Counted from the stretch's first letter, positions 1 to 9,967 are shown. The stretch: DNA of 64,000 nucleotides from Streptomyces spororaveus (GCF_016755875.1 NZ_BNED01000005.1:6787501-6851500), one strand, 5' to 3'. Translations and numbers: made by a program. Notes: generated by a model from the letters alone, not told the origin.

Positions 1-175
1 GACTCTACGAGGGTTCGTACGCGTTCGGCTCCGGTGAGCTGCCGAACGCCTTCCCTGGGACGCGGCTGACCTTGCTTATCGTCGGCGCAAGCGGATTCTG
101 TTTCGTCTGAATCCGAACTGCGCTGCGCACTGGGCAGGGGGATCCCATGTGGTCGAGACATTACGTCCTCCTCGC
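1..175. other. Upstream region of rpsD, no gene supported
   Basis: About 175 bases before the iron-box-like site. One plus-strand frame is open from base 3 to a TGA at 108-110 and could be the last 35 codons of an upstream gene, but only its first half has the GC-rich third positions of this genome, so I do not call it. A TTGCTT near base 73 could be the -35 of the rpsD promoter; I see no convincing -10. Confidence 0.3.
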
Positions 176-194
176 TAAGGTAAGCCTCACCTAA
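176..194. promoter_or_regulatory. Iron-box-like operator (DmdR/IdeR type) in front of rpsD
   Basis: The 19 bases TAAGGTAAGCCTCACCTAA fit the degenerate DtxR/IdeR/DmdR iron-box pattern TWAGGTWAGSCTWACCTWA at 18 of 19 positions. The right half CTCACCTAA equals that of the classical Streptomyces desA box as I remember it. It ends 22 bases before the rpsD start and just upstream of its ribosome binding site, so a bound repressor would block the leader. Iron control of rpsD is inference. Confidence 0.6.
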
Positions 195-216
195 CTTACA
201 TGGAGGTAGGTTCCCC

Positions 217-828
217 GTGAACCAGAAGCGACCCAAGGTCAAGAAGTCGCGTGCCCTCGGCATTGCGCTGACCCCGAAGGCCGTCAAGTACTTCGAGGCC
301 CGCCCCTACCCGCCGGGCGAGCACGGCCGTGGCCGCAAGCAGAACTCGGACTACAAGGTCCGTCTGCTGGAGAAGCAGCGTCTGCGCGCTCAGTACGACA
401 TCTCTGAGCGTCAGATGGCCCGCGCGTACGACCGCGCCAAGAAGGCCGAAGGCAAGACGGGCGAGGCGCTTGTCGTCGAGCTCGAGCGTCGCCTCGACGC
501 CCTGGTTCTGCGTTCGGGCATCGCCCGCACCATCTACCAGGCCCGCCAGATGGTCGTTCACGGCCACATCGAGGTCAACGGCGACAAGGTCGACAAGCCG
601 TCGTTCCGTGTCCGTCCGGACGACGTCATCACCGTGCGCGAGCGCAGCCGCGAGAAGGTTCCGTTCCAGGTTGCCCGTGAGGGTGGCTACGCAGGCGAGG
701 GCGAGACCCCGCGCTACCTGCAGGTCAACCTGAAGGCCCTGGCCTTCCGCCTGGACCGCGACCCGAACCGCAAGGAAATCCCGGTCATCTGCGACGAGCA
801 GCTCGTCGTCGAGTACTACGCCCGCTGA
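217..828 (+). CDS. rpsD: 30S ribosomal protein S4
   Basis: Primary 16S rRNA-binding protein that nucleates assembly of the 30S body. It is 203 residues long. The GTG start follows GGAGG at about 10 bases. The N-terminus carries [12 protein letters not shown], and an S4 RNA-binding domain spans roughly residues 94-155 around [13 protein letters not shown]. The N-terminal region has no cysteines, so this is the zinc-free form rather than the four-cysteine zinc form. The gene is monocistronic: it has its own iron-box-like site upstream and a hairpin terminator downstream, and its neighbour is convergent. Identity is certain; regulation by iron is only suggested. Confidence 0.98.
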   Translation: MNQKRPKVKKSRALGIALTPKAVKYFEARPYPPGEHGRGRKQNSDYKVRLLEKQRLRAQYDISERQMARAYDRAKKAEGKTGEALVVELERRLDALVLRSGIARTIYQARQMVVHGHIEVNGDKVDKPSFRVRPDDVITVRERSREKVPFQVAREGGYAGEGETPRYLQVNLKALAFRLDRDPNRKEIPVICDEQLVVEYYAR

Positions 829-856
829 TGCAGGCCTAGTCTCACCGACTGGTCAG

Positions 857-888
857 CCCGCCGTCCCCTCCATGGGGCGGCGGGTTTT
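857..888 (+). terminator. Rho-independent terminator of rpsD
   Basis: CCCGCCGTCCCC pairs with GGGGCGGCGGG, with one bulged base, across a short TCCAT loop and is followed by TTTT. It lies about 30 bases after the rpsD stop and before the end of the convergent STAND ATPase gene. Confidence 0.8.
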
Positions 889-922
889 CCTTTGCCACGG
901 CCCGCCCGCCACGGCCGCCCCG

Positions 923-3139
923 CTACGGCTGGTCCGCCGCCGCCCGGGTCGACCTCCGGGAGCCGCGCGGGCCGCCGCCCGCCCGGCCCGTCCGCCGGAG
1001 CACCCCGCCGCCGCGCTCCTGCGGATCGCTCAGCGCCCGACCGACCAGCGCCTCCCGGCTCAGCTCCCGCCCCTCGGCCTCGTACGCCGCGTAGCGCTCG
1101 GCGCCCAGCAGCTCGCCCGCCCGCTCCCGGCACATCAGCCGCGGGGCGTTGAAGTACCCCGAGCCGAACAGCTGCAGCCCCACCCCGCCCCACATCGGCT
1201 CCGCCGCGCCCTGGAGCACCGCCGCCTCCGCGGCGTTCCCCTCCGCGACCGTGACCAGCGCGAGCAGCTCCAGCGCGAGCACCAGGCCGACCAGGTCGTG
1301 GAAGAGGTGGTTGACGGCCACGCACTCGGTCAGCAGCCGCCGCGCCTCCCGCGTGCGCCCCGCGTCGAGAGCCGCGTACGCGAGGACGTACAAGGCGTAC
1401 GACTTCGTCCAGCGCTCGCCGCGCTCCTCGCAGATCTCCCGGACCTCCCCGCACAGCGCGAGCGCACCCGGCAGATCGCCGAGGAACGCCAGCGCCATCC
1501 CCAACTCCACCTGGCACATCAGGACGTTGCTGTTCAGCTCGCCGGCCGCCCGGTACTGCTCCAGCGCCGACCCCAGCAGCTCCCGGGCCCGCGCCATGTC
1601 GTCCGAGACCAGCGCCAGGCAGCCCATCCGGTGCACCGCGTACGCCGCCGCCACCGGGTTCCCGCTCTGCGCCGCCCCGTCCCGGCACTCGTACAGGGCG
1701 CTCATCGAGGCCGCCGCGTCTCCCTGCAGGGCGGCGACGTAGCCCAGCACCCACAGGGCCTTCAGCCGCGAGCTCTCGTACTCCACCGCCTGGTCCACCG
1801 GCTCCAGGCTCCGCTCCAGCCAGTGCCGCCCCTCGGTCAGCCGCCCGCAGCCCGCCCAGGCGAACCACAGCGTCCCCGCCAGGTACTGCCCCAGGTGCGC
1901 CTCGTCCGGCTCGTCCAGGCAGCACTCCAGGGCGAGCCGGACGTTCGGCAGCTCCACCTCCACCAGCGCGGCCACCTCCTGCTGGCGCGGGCTGAACCAG
2001 TCCAGCTCGCACCACGTCACCAGCCCCACGTACCAGTCCCGGTGGCGCCGCCGCAGGCGCCCGGCGTCGCCCAGCGACTCCAGCCAGCCCGCCCCGTACA
2101 TCCGTACGGTCTCCAGCATCCGGAACCGCACCCCGGCGGGCGTCTCCTCCCGGACCAGCAAGGACTGGGCCAGCAGCTCCCCGACCAGATCCAGCACCTC
2201 GTCCACCGGCAGATCCGGGCCCGCGCACACGTATTCGACGGCGTCGAGGTCGAACGGCCCCGCGAACACCGACAGCCGCGCCCACAGCAGCCGCTCCGCG
2301 GGCGTGCACAGCTCATGGCTCCAGCCGATGGCCGTCCGCAGCGCCCGGTGCCGGGCCAGCCCGCCGCGCGCGCCGCCCGTCAGCAGCGCGAAGCGGTCCT
2401 CCAGCCGGGCCAGCACCTGCGCGGGGGACAGCGTCCGCAGCCGGCCCGCCGCCAGCTCCAGGGCCAGCGGGATCCCGTCGAGCCGGGCGCACAGCTCCAC
2501 CAGCGCGGCCCGGTTGTCCGCGGTCACCTCGAACGCCGGGTCCGCCGCGCAGGCCCGCTCCGTCAGCAGGGCCAGCGCCTCCTCCGGGACCGGCGGGGCC
2601 AGCGGGAAGGCCAGCTCCCCGTCCAGGGCCAGCGGGCGCCGGCCCGCCGCGAGGACGTGCAGGCCGGGGCAGCGCCGCAGCAGCTCCCGCACCAGGCCGG
2701 CACACTCCTCGACCAGCTGCTCGAAGCCGTCCAGGACCAGCAGCAGCCGCCGCCCGGCCAGGTGCTCGGCCAGGACGGTCCGCGGCGGGCGGGTGGTGTG
2801 GTCGGTCAGCTCCAGCGCCTCGGCGAGGGCCAGCTCCAGCAGCGCGGGGTCCCGCACGGTGGCCAGCTCGGCCAGCCAGACCCCGTCGCGGTGGCGTTGC
2901 CGCGCCCCCTCGGCGGCGGCCCGGGCCGCCGCGAGCACGAGCCGGGACTTGCCCACCCCGCCCACGCCGGTCACCGTCACGAGCCGCGAGGACTCCAGGA
3001 GCCGCCCCAGCTCGGCGAGTTCGCCACCCCGCCCGATGAACCGGCCGAGCTCCGAGGGAAGATTGCCCCCGGCGGTACTTCGAAGGGGTCCTTGTCCCAT
3101 GGGACACGGAGGGTACTGGTCCGGATGCGCTGCGTTCAA
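923..3139 (-). CDS. STAND-family ATPase with TPR-like C-terminus, no DNA-binding domain
   Basis: 738 residues resembling the ATPase and TPR core of large LuxR/AfsR-type regulators. The Walker A GVGGVGKS is at about 58-65, a Walker B-like LLLVLDGFEQL follows at about 132, and GIPLALELAAGRL is the GLPL-type motif of the NB-ARC fold. The second half is helical and repeat-rich (TPR-like, about 400-640). Relatives usually end in a LuxR helix-turn-helix; here the C-terminus is a basic low-complexity tail. The TTG start is chosen because GGAGGAGGGG sits 7 bases upstream; an internal ATG 13 codons later lacks this. It probably acts as a signal-sensing switch or scaffold. Ligand and partner are unknown. 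Confidence 0.8.
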   Translation of the reverse strand: MNAAHPDQYPPCPMGQGPLRSTAGGNLPSELGRFIGRGGELAELGRLLESSRLVTVTGVGGVGKSRLVLAAARAAAEGARQRHRDGVWLAELATVRDPALLELALAEALELTDHTTRPPRTVLAEHLAGRRLLLVLDGFEQLVEECAGLVRELLRRCPGLHVLAAGRRPLALDGELAFPLAPPVPEEALALLTERACAADPAFEVTADNRAALVELCARLDGIPLALELAAGRLRTLSPAQVLARLEDRFALLTGGARGGLARHRALRTAIGWSHELCTPAERLLWARLSVFAGPFDLDAVEYVCAGPDLPVDEVLDLVGELLAQSLLVREETPAGVRFRMLETVRMYGAGWLESLGDAGRLRRRHRDWYVGLVTWCELDWFSPRQQEVAALVEVELPNVRLALECCLDEPDEAHLGQYLAGTLWFAWAGCGRLTEGRHWLERSLEPVDQAVEYESSRLKALWVLGYVAALQGDAAASMSALYECRDGAAQSGNPVAAAYAVHRMGCLALVSDDMARARELLGSALEQYRAAGELNSNVLMCQVELGMALAFLGDLPGALALCGEVREICEERGERWTKSYALYVLAYAALDAGRTREARRLLTECVAVNHLFHDLVGLVLALELLALVTVAEGNAAEAAVLQGAAEPMWGGVGLQLFGSGYFNAPRLMCRERAGELLGAERYAAYEAEGRELSREALVGRALSDPQERGGGVLRRTGRAGGGPRGSRRSTRAAADQP

Positions 3140-3247
3140 GGCGGGTCCCCTCCTCCCCGATTTCCGGTACGGCCGGGGATCTCCGGCGCGATAGGGTCGG
3201 AGGGCGAATAGTCCTGCGGTTCAGGTACAGACAGAGAGCGGTGTGAC

Positions 3248-3691
3248 GTGTCCGGTGTAGAGGTGGCCGGGATCATCGTGGCCGTCTTCTGGGCCATCCT
3301 GATCTCCTTCCTCGCCGTGGCCCTGGTGCGGCTGGCCCAGGTGCTCAGGGCGACCACCAAGCTGGTGGCCGACGTGACCGACCAGGCGGTCCCGCTGCTC
3401 GCCGACGCCTCCACCACCGTCCGCTCCGCGCGCACCCAGCTCGACCGGGTCGACGCCATCGCGAGCGACGTGCAGGAGGTCACCTCCAACGCCTCCGCAC
3501 TGTCCTCAACCGTGGCCACCGCCTTCGGCGGGCCGCTGGTGAAGGTCGCGGCCTTCGGCTACGGCGTCCGCAAGGCGCTGGGCAAGGGGGATGCCGCGAC
3601 GTCGGGCGGCACACCGCCGAAGGCATCCCGACGAACCGTGATCGTTGGACGTACGGTGCCGGCCGCCCGGCGCCGCAAGCAGAAGGGCTGA
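3248..3691 (+). CDS. DUF948 family membrane-anchored protein
   Basis: 147 residues with a GTG start. One N-terminal membrane segment (about 5-27, VAGIIVAVFWAILISFLAVA) is followed by a long helical, probably coiled-coil stretch and a basic tail rich in R and K. This is the DUF948 layout, of unknown molecular function, possibly an envelope tether. It lies 8 bases before the next gene, and the pair sits directly before alaS, an order I remember from other Streptomyces. It is probably co-transcribed with alaS. Confidence 0.8.
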   Translation: MSGVEVAGIIVAVFWAILISFLAVALVRLAQVLRATTKLVADVTDQAVPLLADASTTVRSARTQLDRVDAIASDVQEVTSNASALSSTVATAFGGPLVKVAAFGYGVRKALGKGDAATSGGTPPKASRRTVIVGRTVPAARRRKQKG

Positions 3692-3699
3692 GACCGCCG

Positions 3700-4044
3700 A
3701 TGTTCCGCCGAGCCTTCTGGTTCACCGCAGGCGCAGCCGCCGGCGTGTGGGCCACCACCAAGGTCAACCGCCAGCTGAAGAAGCTGACGCCGGAGAGTCT
3801 CGCCGCCCAGGCGGCCGACAAGGCCGTGGAGGCGGGACACCGCCTCAAGGATTTCGCCCTCGACGTCAAGGCGGGAATGTCCCAGCGCGAGGACGAGCTG
3901 AACGACGCACTGGGGCTCCACCAGGATCCCGACCGGCCCGACAACGTCACGGCCCTCCCCGGGCCCCGGCGGCTGCGGGCCATCGAGAACAGCAAGACCA
4001 CCTACCGACCCAATTTTTCGTACGACCGGAATGAGGACCACTGA
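3700..4044 (+). CDS. Small DUF6167-like protein
   Basis: 114 residues. A short hydrophobic N-terminus ([20 protein letters not shown]) resembles a membrane anchor or uncleaved signal, followed by an amphipathic helical segment ([20 protein letters not shown]). Its stop overlaps the alaS start as TGATG, so translation is coupled to alaS. Function is unknown; the family name is from memory of the conserved gene between the DUF948 protein and alaS. Confidence 0.75.
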   Translation: MFRRAFWFTAGAAAGVWATTKVNRQLKKLTPESLAAQAADKAVEAGHRLKDFALDVKAGMSQREDELNDALGLHQDPDRPDNVTALPGPRRLRAIENSKTTYRPNFSYDRNEDH

Positions 4045-6713
4045 TGGAGTCGGCTGAGATTCGCCGCCGCTGGCTGAGCTTCTTCGAGGAGCGCGGTCAC
4101 GCCGTTGTCCCTTCGGCGTCGCTCATCGCGGACGACCCGACTCTTCTGCTGGTCAACGCGGGCATGGTGCCCTTCAAGCCGTACTTCCTCGGCGAGACCA
4201 AGCCCCCGGCCCCCCGCGCCACCAGCGTGCAGAAGTGCGTCCGGACGCCGGACATCGAAGAGGTCGGCAAGACCACCCGCCACGGCACGTTCTTCCAGAT
4301 GTGCGGCAACTTCTCCTTCGGCGACTACTTCAAGGAAGGCGCCATCAAGTACGCCTGGGAGCTGCTCACCAGCTCCGTGGCGGACGGCGGCTACGGCCTT
4401 GAGCCCGAGAAGCTCTGGATCACCGTCTACCTCGACGACGACGAGGCCGAGACGATCTGGCGCGAGAAGATCGGCGTCCCCGCCGAGCGCATCCAGCGAC
4501 TGGGCAAGAAGGACAACTTCTGGTCCATGGGCGTCCCGGGCCCCTGCGGCCCCTGCTCCGAGATCAACTACGACCGCGGCCCCGAGTTCGGCGTCGAGGG
4601 CGGCCCGGCCGTCAACGACGAGCGCTACGTGGAGATCTGGAACCTGGTCTTCATGCAGTACGAGCGCGGCGCCGGCGACGGGAAGGAAGACTTCCCGATC
4701 CTCGGTGACCTGCCGTCGAAGAACATCGACACCGGTCTCGGCCTCGAACGCCTCGCGATGATCCTGCAGGGCGTGCAGAACATGTACGAGACCGACACCC
4801 TGCGCGTGGTCATGGACAAGGCCACCGAGCTGACCGGCGTGCAGTACGGCGCCGCCCAGGGCACCGACGTGTCGATGCGCGTGGTCGCCGACCACATCCG
4901 CACCTCCGTCATGCTCATCGGCGACGGCGTCACCCCCGGCAACGAGGGCCGCGGCTACGTGCTGCGCCGCATCATGCGCCGCGCCATCCGCAACATGCGC
5001 CTGATGGGCGCCACCGGTCCCGTCGTCCAGGACCTCGTCGACGTCGTGATCAACACGATGGGGCAGCAGTACCCGGAGCTCGTCACCGACCGCAAGCGCA
5101 TCGAGACCGTCGCCCTCGCCGAGGAAGCCGCCTTCCTCAAGGCCGTCAAGGGCGGCACCAACATCCTCGACACCGCCGTGACCGAGACCAAGGCCACCGG
5201 TGGCACGGTCCTCTCCGGCGACAAGGCGTTCCTGCTCCACGACACCTGGGGCTTCCCGATCGACCTCACCCTCGAGATGGCCGCCGAGCAGGGCCTGACC
5301 GTGGACGAGCCCGGCTTCCGCCGCCTGATGCAGGAGCAGCGCGACCGCGCCAAGGCCGACGCCAAGGCCAAGAAGACCGGCCACGCGGACATGTCCGCCT
5401 ACCGGGAGATCGCCGACGGCGCCGGCGCCACCGAGTTCACCGGGTACGCCACCAACCAGGGCGAGTCCACCATCGTCGGCCTCCTGGTCAACGGCGTCTC
5501 CGCGCCCGCCGCCTCCGAGGGCGACGAGGTCGAGGTCGTCCTCGACCGCACCCCCTTCTACGCCGAGGGCGGCGGCCAGCTCGCCGACCAGGGCCGGATC
5601 AAGCTCGACTCCGGCGCCGTCATCGTCGTCCGCGACGTGCAGCAGCCGGTCCCGGGCGTCTCCGTGCACAAGGGCTCCGTCCAGGTCGGCGAGGTGACGG
5701 TGGGCGCCTCCGCGTACGCCGCCATCGACGTCCACCGCCGCCGGGCCATCGCCCGCGCCCACTCGGCCACGCACCTGACCCACCAGGCGCTGCGCGACGC
5801 CCTCGGCCCGACGGCCGCCCAGGCCGGTTCCGAGAACAGCCCGGGCCGCTTCCGCTTCGACTTCGGCTCCCCGAACGCCGTCCCCGGCTCGGTCCTCACC
5901 GACGTCGAGCAGAAGATCAACGACGTGCTGTCGCGCGAACTGGACGTCACCGCCGAGATCATGAGCATCGACGAGGCGAAGAAGCAGGGCGCCATCGCCG
6001 AGTTCGGCGAGAAGTACGGCGAGCGCGTGCGCGTCGTGACCATCGGCGACTTCTCCAAGGAGCTGTGCGGCGGTACGCACGTCGGCAACACCGCCCAGCT
6101 GGGTCTGGTGAAGCTGCTCGGCGAGTCCTCCATCGGCTCCGGCGTGCGCCGCGTCGAGGCCCTGGTGGGTGTGGACGCGTACAACTTCCTCGCCAAGGAG
6201 CACACGGTCGTCGCCCAGCTCCAGGAGCTGGTCAAGGGCCGTCCGGAGGAGCTGCCGGAGAAGATCGCCTCCATGCTCGGCAAGCTGAAGGACGCCGAGA
6301 AGGAGATCGAGAAGTTCCGCGCGGAGAAGGTCCTCCAGGCCGCCGCCGGGCTCGCCCAGAACGCGCAGGACATCAAGGGCGTCGCCCTCGTCGTCGGCCA
6401 GGTGGCGGACGGCATCGGCGCCGACGACCTGCGCAAGCTGGTCCTCGACGTCCGCGGCCGCATCCCGGGCGACCGCCCGGCCGTCGTGGCCCTGTTCACC
6501 GTGGCGAACGACCGCCCGCTGACCGTGATCGCCACCAACGAGGCCGCCCGCGAGCGCGGCCTCAAGGCGGGCGACCTGGTGCGTACGGCCGCCAAGACCC
6601 TCGGTGGCGGCGGTGGCGGCAAGCCGGACGTCGCCCAGGGCGGCGGCCAGAACCCGGCCGCCGTGCCGGAGGCCATCAGCGCCGTCGAGCGCCTCGTCGT
6701 CGAGACGGTCTGA
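4044..6713 (+). CDS. alaS: Alanine--tRNA ligase
   Basis: Cytoplasmic enzyme that charges tRNA-Ala and edits mischarged serine and glycine. It has 889 residues, normal for the family. The class II catalytic domain is N-terminal ([19 protein letters not shown]). The editing site has HSATHLTHQ followed by CGGTHVGNT, which supply the zinc-binding His and Cys residues. The C-terminal oligomerisation domain ends in a glycine-rich hinge ([15 protein letters not shown]). The start overlaps the preceding stop and ruvX follows within 3 bases, so translation is probably coupled across all three genes. Confidence 0.98.
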   Translation: MESAEIRRRWLSFFEERGHAVVPSASLIADDPTLLLVNAGMVPFKPYFLGETKPPAPRATSVQKCVRTPDIEEVGKTTRHGTFFQMCGNFSFGDYFKEGAIKYAWELLTSSVADGGYGLEPEKLWITVYLDDDEAETIWREKIGVPAERIQRLGKKDNFWSMGVPGPCGPCSEINYDRGPEFGVEGGPAVNDERYVEIWNLVFMQYERGAGDGKEDFPILGDLPSKNIDTGLGLERLAMILQGVQNMYETDTLRVVMDKATELTGVQYGAAQGTDVSMRVVADHIRTSVMLIGDGVTPGNEGRGYVLRRIMRRAIRNMRLMGATGPVVQDLVDVVINTMGQQYPELVTDRKRIETVALAEEAAFLKAVKGGTNILDTAVTETKATGGTVLSGDKAFLLHDTWGFPIDLTLEMAAEQGLTVDEPGFRRLMQEQRDRAKADAKAKKTGHADMSAYREIADGAGATEFTGYATNQGESTIVGLLVNGVSAPAASEGDEVEVVLDRTPFYAEGGGQLADQGRIKLDSGAVIVVRDVQQPVPGVSVHKGSVQVGEVTVGASAYAAIDVHRRRAIARAHSATHLTHQALRDALGPTAAQAGSENSPGRFRFDFGSPNAVPGSVLTDVEQKINDVLSRELDVTAEIMSIDEAKKQGAIAEFGEKYGERVRVVTIGDFSKELCGGTHVGNTAQLGLVKLLGESSIGSGVRRVEALVGVDAYNFLAKEHTVVAQLQELVKGRPEELPEKIASMLGKLKDAEKEIEKFRAEKVLQAAAGLAQNAQDIKGVALVVGQVADGIGADDLRKLVLDVRGRIPGDRPAVVALFTVANDRPLTVIATNEAARERGLKAGDLVRTAAKTLGGGGGGKPDVAQGGGQNPAAVPEAISAVERLVVETV

Positions 6714-6715
6714 CG

Positions 6716-7186
6716 ATGACTCTGCGCCGCGGCCGCCGGCTCGCGATCGATGTCGGTGACGCCCGCATCGGGGTCGCCTCGTGCGACCCCGACGGGGTGC
6801 TGGCCACACCGGTGGAAACCGTTCCGGGCCGGGACATCCCCTTCGCCCACCGGCGGCTGCGGCAGCTCGTCGAGGAGTACGAGCCCCTCGAAGTCGTGGT
6901 CGGCCTTCCCCGCTCGCTCAGCGGGCGGGAGGGGCCGGCCGCGGCCAAGGTGCGCGTCTTCGCGAACGAACTCGCCAAGGGCATCAAGCCGGTGACGGTC
7001 CGGCTGGTGGACGAGCGGATGACCACGGTCACCGCCGCCCAGGGGCTGCGGGCCTCCGGGAAGAACGCCAAGAAGGGCCGGTCGGTCATCGACCAGGCAG
7101 CCGCTGTGGTGATCCTTCAGAACGCTCTTGAGACCGAACGGGTATCAGGTAATCCGCCTGGTGAGTGCGTCGAAGTGGTTGTCTGA
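6716..7186 (+). CDS. ruvX: Holliday junction resolvase-like nuclease RuvX/YqgF
   Basis: 156 residues with an RNase H-like fold. YqgF-family proteins are linked to Holliday junction resolution and to 5' processing of pre-16S rRNA. Conserved acidic sites are visible: DVGDARIGVAS near the N-terminus, VVGLPRSLSG, LVDERMTT and the C-terminal DQAAAVVILQ. The start lies 3 bases after the alaS stop. Confidence in the family is high; which of the two roles dominates here cannot be seen. Confidence 0.93.
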   Translation: MTLRRGRRLAIDVGDARIGVASCDPDGVLATPVETVPGRDIPFAHRRLRQLVEEYEPLEVVVGLPRSLSGREGPAAAKVRVFANELAKGIKPVTVRLVDERMTTVTAAQGLRASGKNAKKGRSVIDQAAAVVILQNALETERVSGNPPGECVEVVV

Positions 7187-7264
7187 TCGCGATACGGTAA
7201 CGTTCCGCGCGATGAGACGGCATTCGAACAGCCGTCGCCCACCGTCAAAGAGGCGGAACCGGGT

Positions 7265-7288
7265 GCCACGGACGACGGAGTCCGTGGC
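7265..7288 (+). other. Leader hairpin before mltG
   Basis: A perfect 9-bp inverted repeat, GCCACGGAC and GTCCGTGGC, with a 6-base loop, lies 26 bases before the mltG start. There is no T-tract, so it is more likely an mRNA leader structure than a terminator. Confidence 0.4.
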
Positions 7289-7314
7289 CTCCGTCTCGCG
7301 GCTCTAGGGGACCG

Positions 7315-9123
7315 ATGACTGAGTATGGCCGGGGCCGTGGCCCCGAAACCTGGCACCCTGAGGACCCCCTGTACGGGGACCCGGGGTGGACCGGGCACCA
7401 GACCCAGCAGGGCCAGGTGCCTTACGGCGGTGCCCCGCAGCAGGAGTACCCGCAGGAGCCGCAGTACCAGCAGGAGTACCCCCAGCATCCGCAGTACCAG
7501 CAGTACCCGGAGTACCAGCAGCAGCAACAGCAGTACCCGCAGCAGCAGTACCCGCAGGGGCAGCAGTACCCGCAGCAGGGGCAGCAGCCGCAGCAGTATC
7601 AACAGCAGGCACAGCAGCCGCAGCAGCCCCAGCAGTACCCGCAGGGCCAGTACCCGCAGCAGCAGTACGCCCAGCAGCAGCAGGCACAGCAGCCCCAGCC
7701 GCAGCAGCCCGTGTACGACAGCCAGGGCTGGGACACCGGCCAGGGCCAGTACGCGGCGCCCGCGCAGGCGGACCAGTACGCGGGCGTGGACCCCTACACC
7801 CAGCAGCCCGTGGCGGGCTACCCCGGTGAGGCCCCCGACCTCTACAGCACCGAAGACGCCTACGCGCCGCCGCAGCCCCCGGGCCGGCGTCACCTGGAGC
7901 CGGAGCCCGTCGAGGAGCCGGAAGCGGCGGAAGAGCCGGAGAAGGACCTGCCCACCGCCGACGGAGGCCGCGACGACGACGGGGCCGACGACGGCGACGG
8001 ACGCCGGGGCGGCCGCTCCAAGAGCGACAAGCCCAAGAAGCGCAGCGGCACGGCCTGCCTGGTCGCCGCGGTCGTCATCCTCGGCGTGGTCGGCGGTGGC
8101 GGCTACTACGGCTACAACTACATCAAGGCCAGGTTCAGCTCCGCCGAGGACTTCGCGGGCGACGGAACCGGCGAGATCGTCGAGGTCGAGATCCCCAAGG
8201 GCTCGGGCCTCCTGCAGATGGGCCTGATCCTCAAGAAGGCGGGCGTCGTCGCCAGCGGGCAGGCGTTCGCCGACGCCGCGGCCAAGCTGCCTCCGGGCAA
8301 GGCCATCCAGGCCGGTGTCTACCCGCTCAGGAAGAAGATGTCGGCGGCGTCCGCCGTCGAGGTGATGAGCGACCCCACGAAGCTGAACGTCGTCACCGTC
8401 ACTGAGGGCATGCGCAACACCGCGGTGTACGCGGCGATCGACAAGAAGCTGGGCCAGCAGGAGGGCACCACCGCCGAGATCGCCAAGCGCGAGATCAAGA
8501 ACCTCGGCCTGCCGGCCTGGGCGAACAACAACCCGAAGCTCATCGACCCGCTCGAAGGCTTCCTGTACCCGGCGCGCTACGACCTCAGCAAGGACAGCAC
8601 TCCCGACTCCCTGCTGAAGCAGATGGTCAAGAACGCGACCGACAAGTACGCGGAACTGGGCATCGAGGGCAAGGCCAAGGAACTGGGCCTGGAGAATCCG
8701 CTCCAGGTGGTCACGGTCGCCAGCCTCGTCAACGCCGAGGGCAAGAACCACGACGACTTCCGCAAGATGGCCGAAGTGGTCTACAACCGCCTCAAGAAGA
8801 CCAACGACGTCACGAACCAGAAGCTCCAGTTCGACTCGACGTACAACTACGTCAAGAACCAGAGCGAGATCAACTTCAACCTGAAGGAAGCCCAGGCCTT
8901 CGACCACCCCTACAACACGCACTTCGTCAGGGGACTGCCCACCGGCCCGATCAACAACCCGGGCCTGGACGCGCTGACCGCTACGCTCAACCCGGACCAC
9001 GGTGGCTGGATGTTCTTCGTGTCGGTCGACGGCAAGACCACGACCTTCACCAAGACCTACGAAGAGCACACGAAGCTGGCCAACGAGTTCCAGGAACGGC
9101 AGAAGCAGAAGAACGGCGGATAG
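7315..9123 (+). CDS. mltG: Endolytic murein transglycosylase MltG (YceG family)
   Basis: 602 residues. MltG cleaves nascent glycan strands at the membrane during peptidoglycan synthesis. The first 170 or so residues are a cytoplasmic low-complexity region made of QQYPQ-type repeats, followed by an acidic stretch and one membrane helix (about 245-268, CLVAAVVILGVVGGGGYYG). The extracellular YceG domain follows, with LEGFLYPARY, TVASLVNAEG (position of the catalytic glutamate), AEVVYNRL and YNTHFVRGLPTGPINNPG. The repeat-rich head is longer than in Gram-negative homologues; similar cytoplasmic tails are common in actinomycetes. It is followed after 6 bases by aroE. Confidence 0.93.
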   Translation: MTEYGRGRGPETWHPEDPLYGDPGWTGHQTQQGQVPYGGAPQQEYPQEPQYQQEYPQHPQYQQYPEYQQQQQQYPQQQYPQGQQYPQQGQQPQQYQQQAQQPQQPQQYPQGQYPQQQYAQQQQAQQPQPQQPVYDSQGWDTGQGQYAAPAQADQYAGVDPYTQQPVAGYPGEAPDLYSTEDAYAPPQPPGRRHLEPEPVEEPEAAEEPEKDLPTADGGRDDDGADDGDGRRGGRSKSDKPKKRSGTACLVAAVVILGVVGGGGYYGYNYIKARFSSAEDFAGDGTGEIVEVEIPKGSGLLQMGLILKKAGVVASGQAFADAAAKLPPGKAIQAGVYPLRKKMSAASAVEVMSDPTKLNVVTVTEGMRNTAVYAAIDKKLGQQEGTTAEIAKREIKNLGLPAWANNNPKLIDPLEGFLYPARYDLSKDSTPDSLLKQMVKNATDKYAELGIEGKAKELGLENPLQVVTVASLVNAEGKNHDDFRKMAEVVYNRLKKTNDVTNQKLQFDSTYNYVKNQSEINFNLKEAQAFDHPYNTHFVRGLPTGPINNPGLDALTATLNPDHGGWMFFVSVDGKTTTFTKTYEEHTKLANEFQERQKQKNGG

Positions 9124-9129
9124 CAGGAC

Positions 9130-9954
9130 ATGTCACGCATAAGGGCCGCGGTGTTGGGTTCGCCCATCGAGCACTCCCTCTCACCGGTGCTGCACCGCGC
9201 CGCTTATCAGGAGCTCGGCCTCGACGACTGGTCGTACGACCGCTTCGAGATCGACGAGGCCGCGCTCCCGCAGTTCGTGGCAGGACTCGGCCCCGAGTGG
9301 GCCGGGCTGTCCCTGACCATGCCGCTCAAGCGGGCGATCATCCCGCTGCTGGACGGCATCAGCGACACGGCCGCCTCCGTCGAGACGGTCAACACGGTCG
9401 TCTTCACCGAGGACGGCCGGCGCCTCGGCGACAACACCGACATCCCCGGGATCGTCGCCGCGCTCCACGAGCGCGGCGTCGAGAAGGTGCCCTCCGCCGC
9501 CGTTCTCGGCGCGGGGGCCACCGCCTCCTCGGCGCTCGCCGCCCTCGCGCGGATCTGCTCCGGCGAGGTCACCGCGTACGTCCGCTCGGCGGCCCGCGCC
9601 GACGAGATGCGGCAGTGGGGCGAGCGCCTCGGCGTACCCGTCCGCACGGCCGACTGGTCCGAGGCGGCCGCGGCGCTGTCCGCGCCCCTGGTGATCGCCA
9701 CCACCCCGGCCGGTACCACCGACGCCCTGGCCGCGTCCGTACCCGAAGGGGCGGGCACCCTCTTCGACGTCCTGTACGACCCCTGGCCGACCGCGCTGGC
9801 CGCCGCCTGGTCGCGCCGGGGCGGCCAGGTCGTCGGCGGACTGGACCTCCTCGTCCACCAGGCCGTGCTCCAGGTCGAGCGGATGACGGGCCGGACCCCG
9901 GGCCCGCTCGCCGCCATGAGGGCCGCAGGAGAGCGGGCGCTGGCCGCCCGTTAG
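9130..9954 (+). CDS. aroE: Shikimate dehydrogenase
   Basis: Reduces 3-dehydroshikimate to shikimate with NADPH, step 4 of the chorismate pathway. It has 274 residues. Substrate-site motifs SPIEHSLSPVLHRA and LTMPLKRAI include the catalytic lysine, and NTDIPG supplies the aspartate. The nucleotide-binding loop is GAGATASSALAAL. The gene lies 6 bases after mltG and probably shares its transcript. The other aro genes follow after a small membrane-protein gene. Confidence 0.95.
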   Translation: MSRIRAAVLGSPIEHSLSPVLHRAAYQELGLDDWSYDRFEIDEAALPQFVAGLGPEWAGLSLTMPLKRAIIPLLDGISDTAASVETVNTVVFTEDGRRLGDNTDIPGIVAALHERGVEKVPSAAVLGAGATASSALAALARICSGEVTAYVRSAARADEMRQWGERLGVPVRTADWSEAAAALSAPLVIATTPAGTTDALAASVPEGAGTLFDVLYDPWPTALAAAWSRRGGQVVGGLDLLVHQAVLQVERMTGRTPGPLAAMRAAGERALAAR

Positions 9955-9967
9955 GCTTTGGGCCTAC

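Noticed and set aside
3..110. 3' end of a gene upstream of rpsD
   Set aside because: The frame is open to the window edge, but codon use degrades in its second half and no family motif is visible. It cannot be decided from 35 codons.
4002..6809. A 935-codon open frame opposite alaS
   Set aside because: It is a GC-rich shadow: strand and codon positions follow alaS, and the product is low-complexity with no recognisable motif. Similar antisense frames lie opposite mltG, carB and the AGE gene and were rejected for the same reason.
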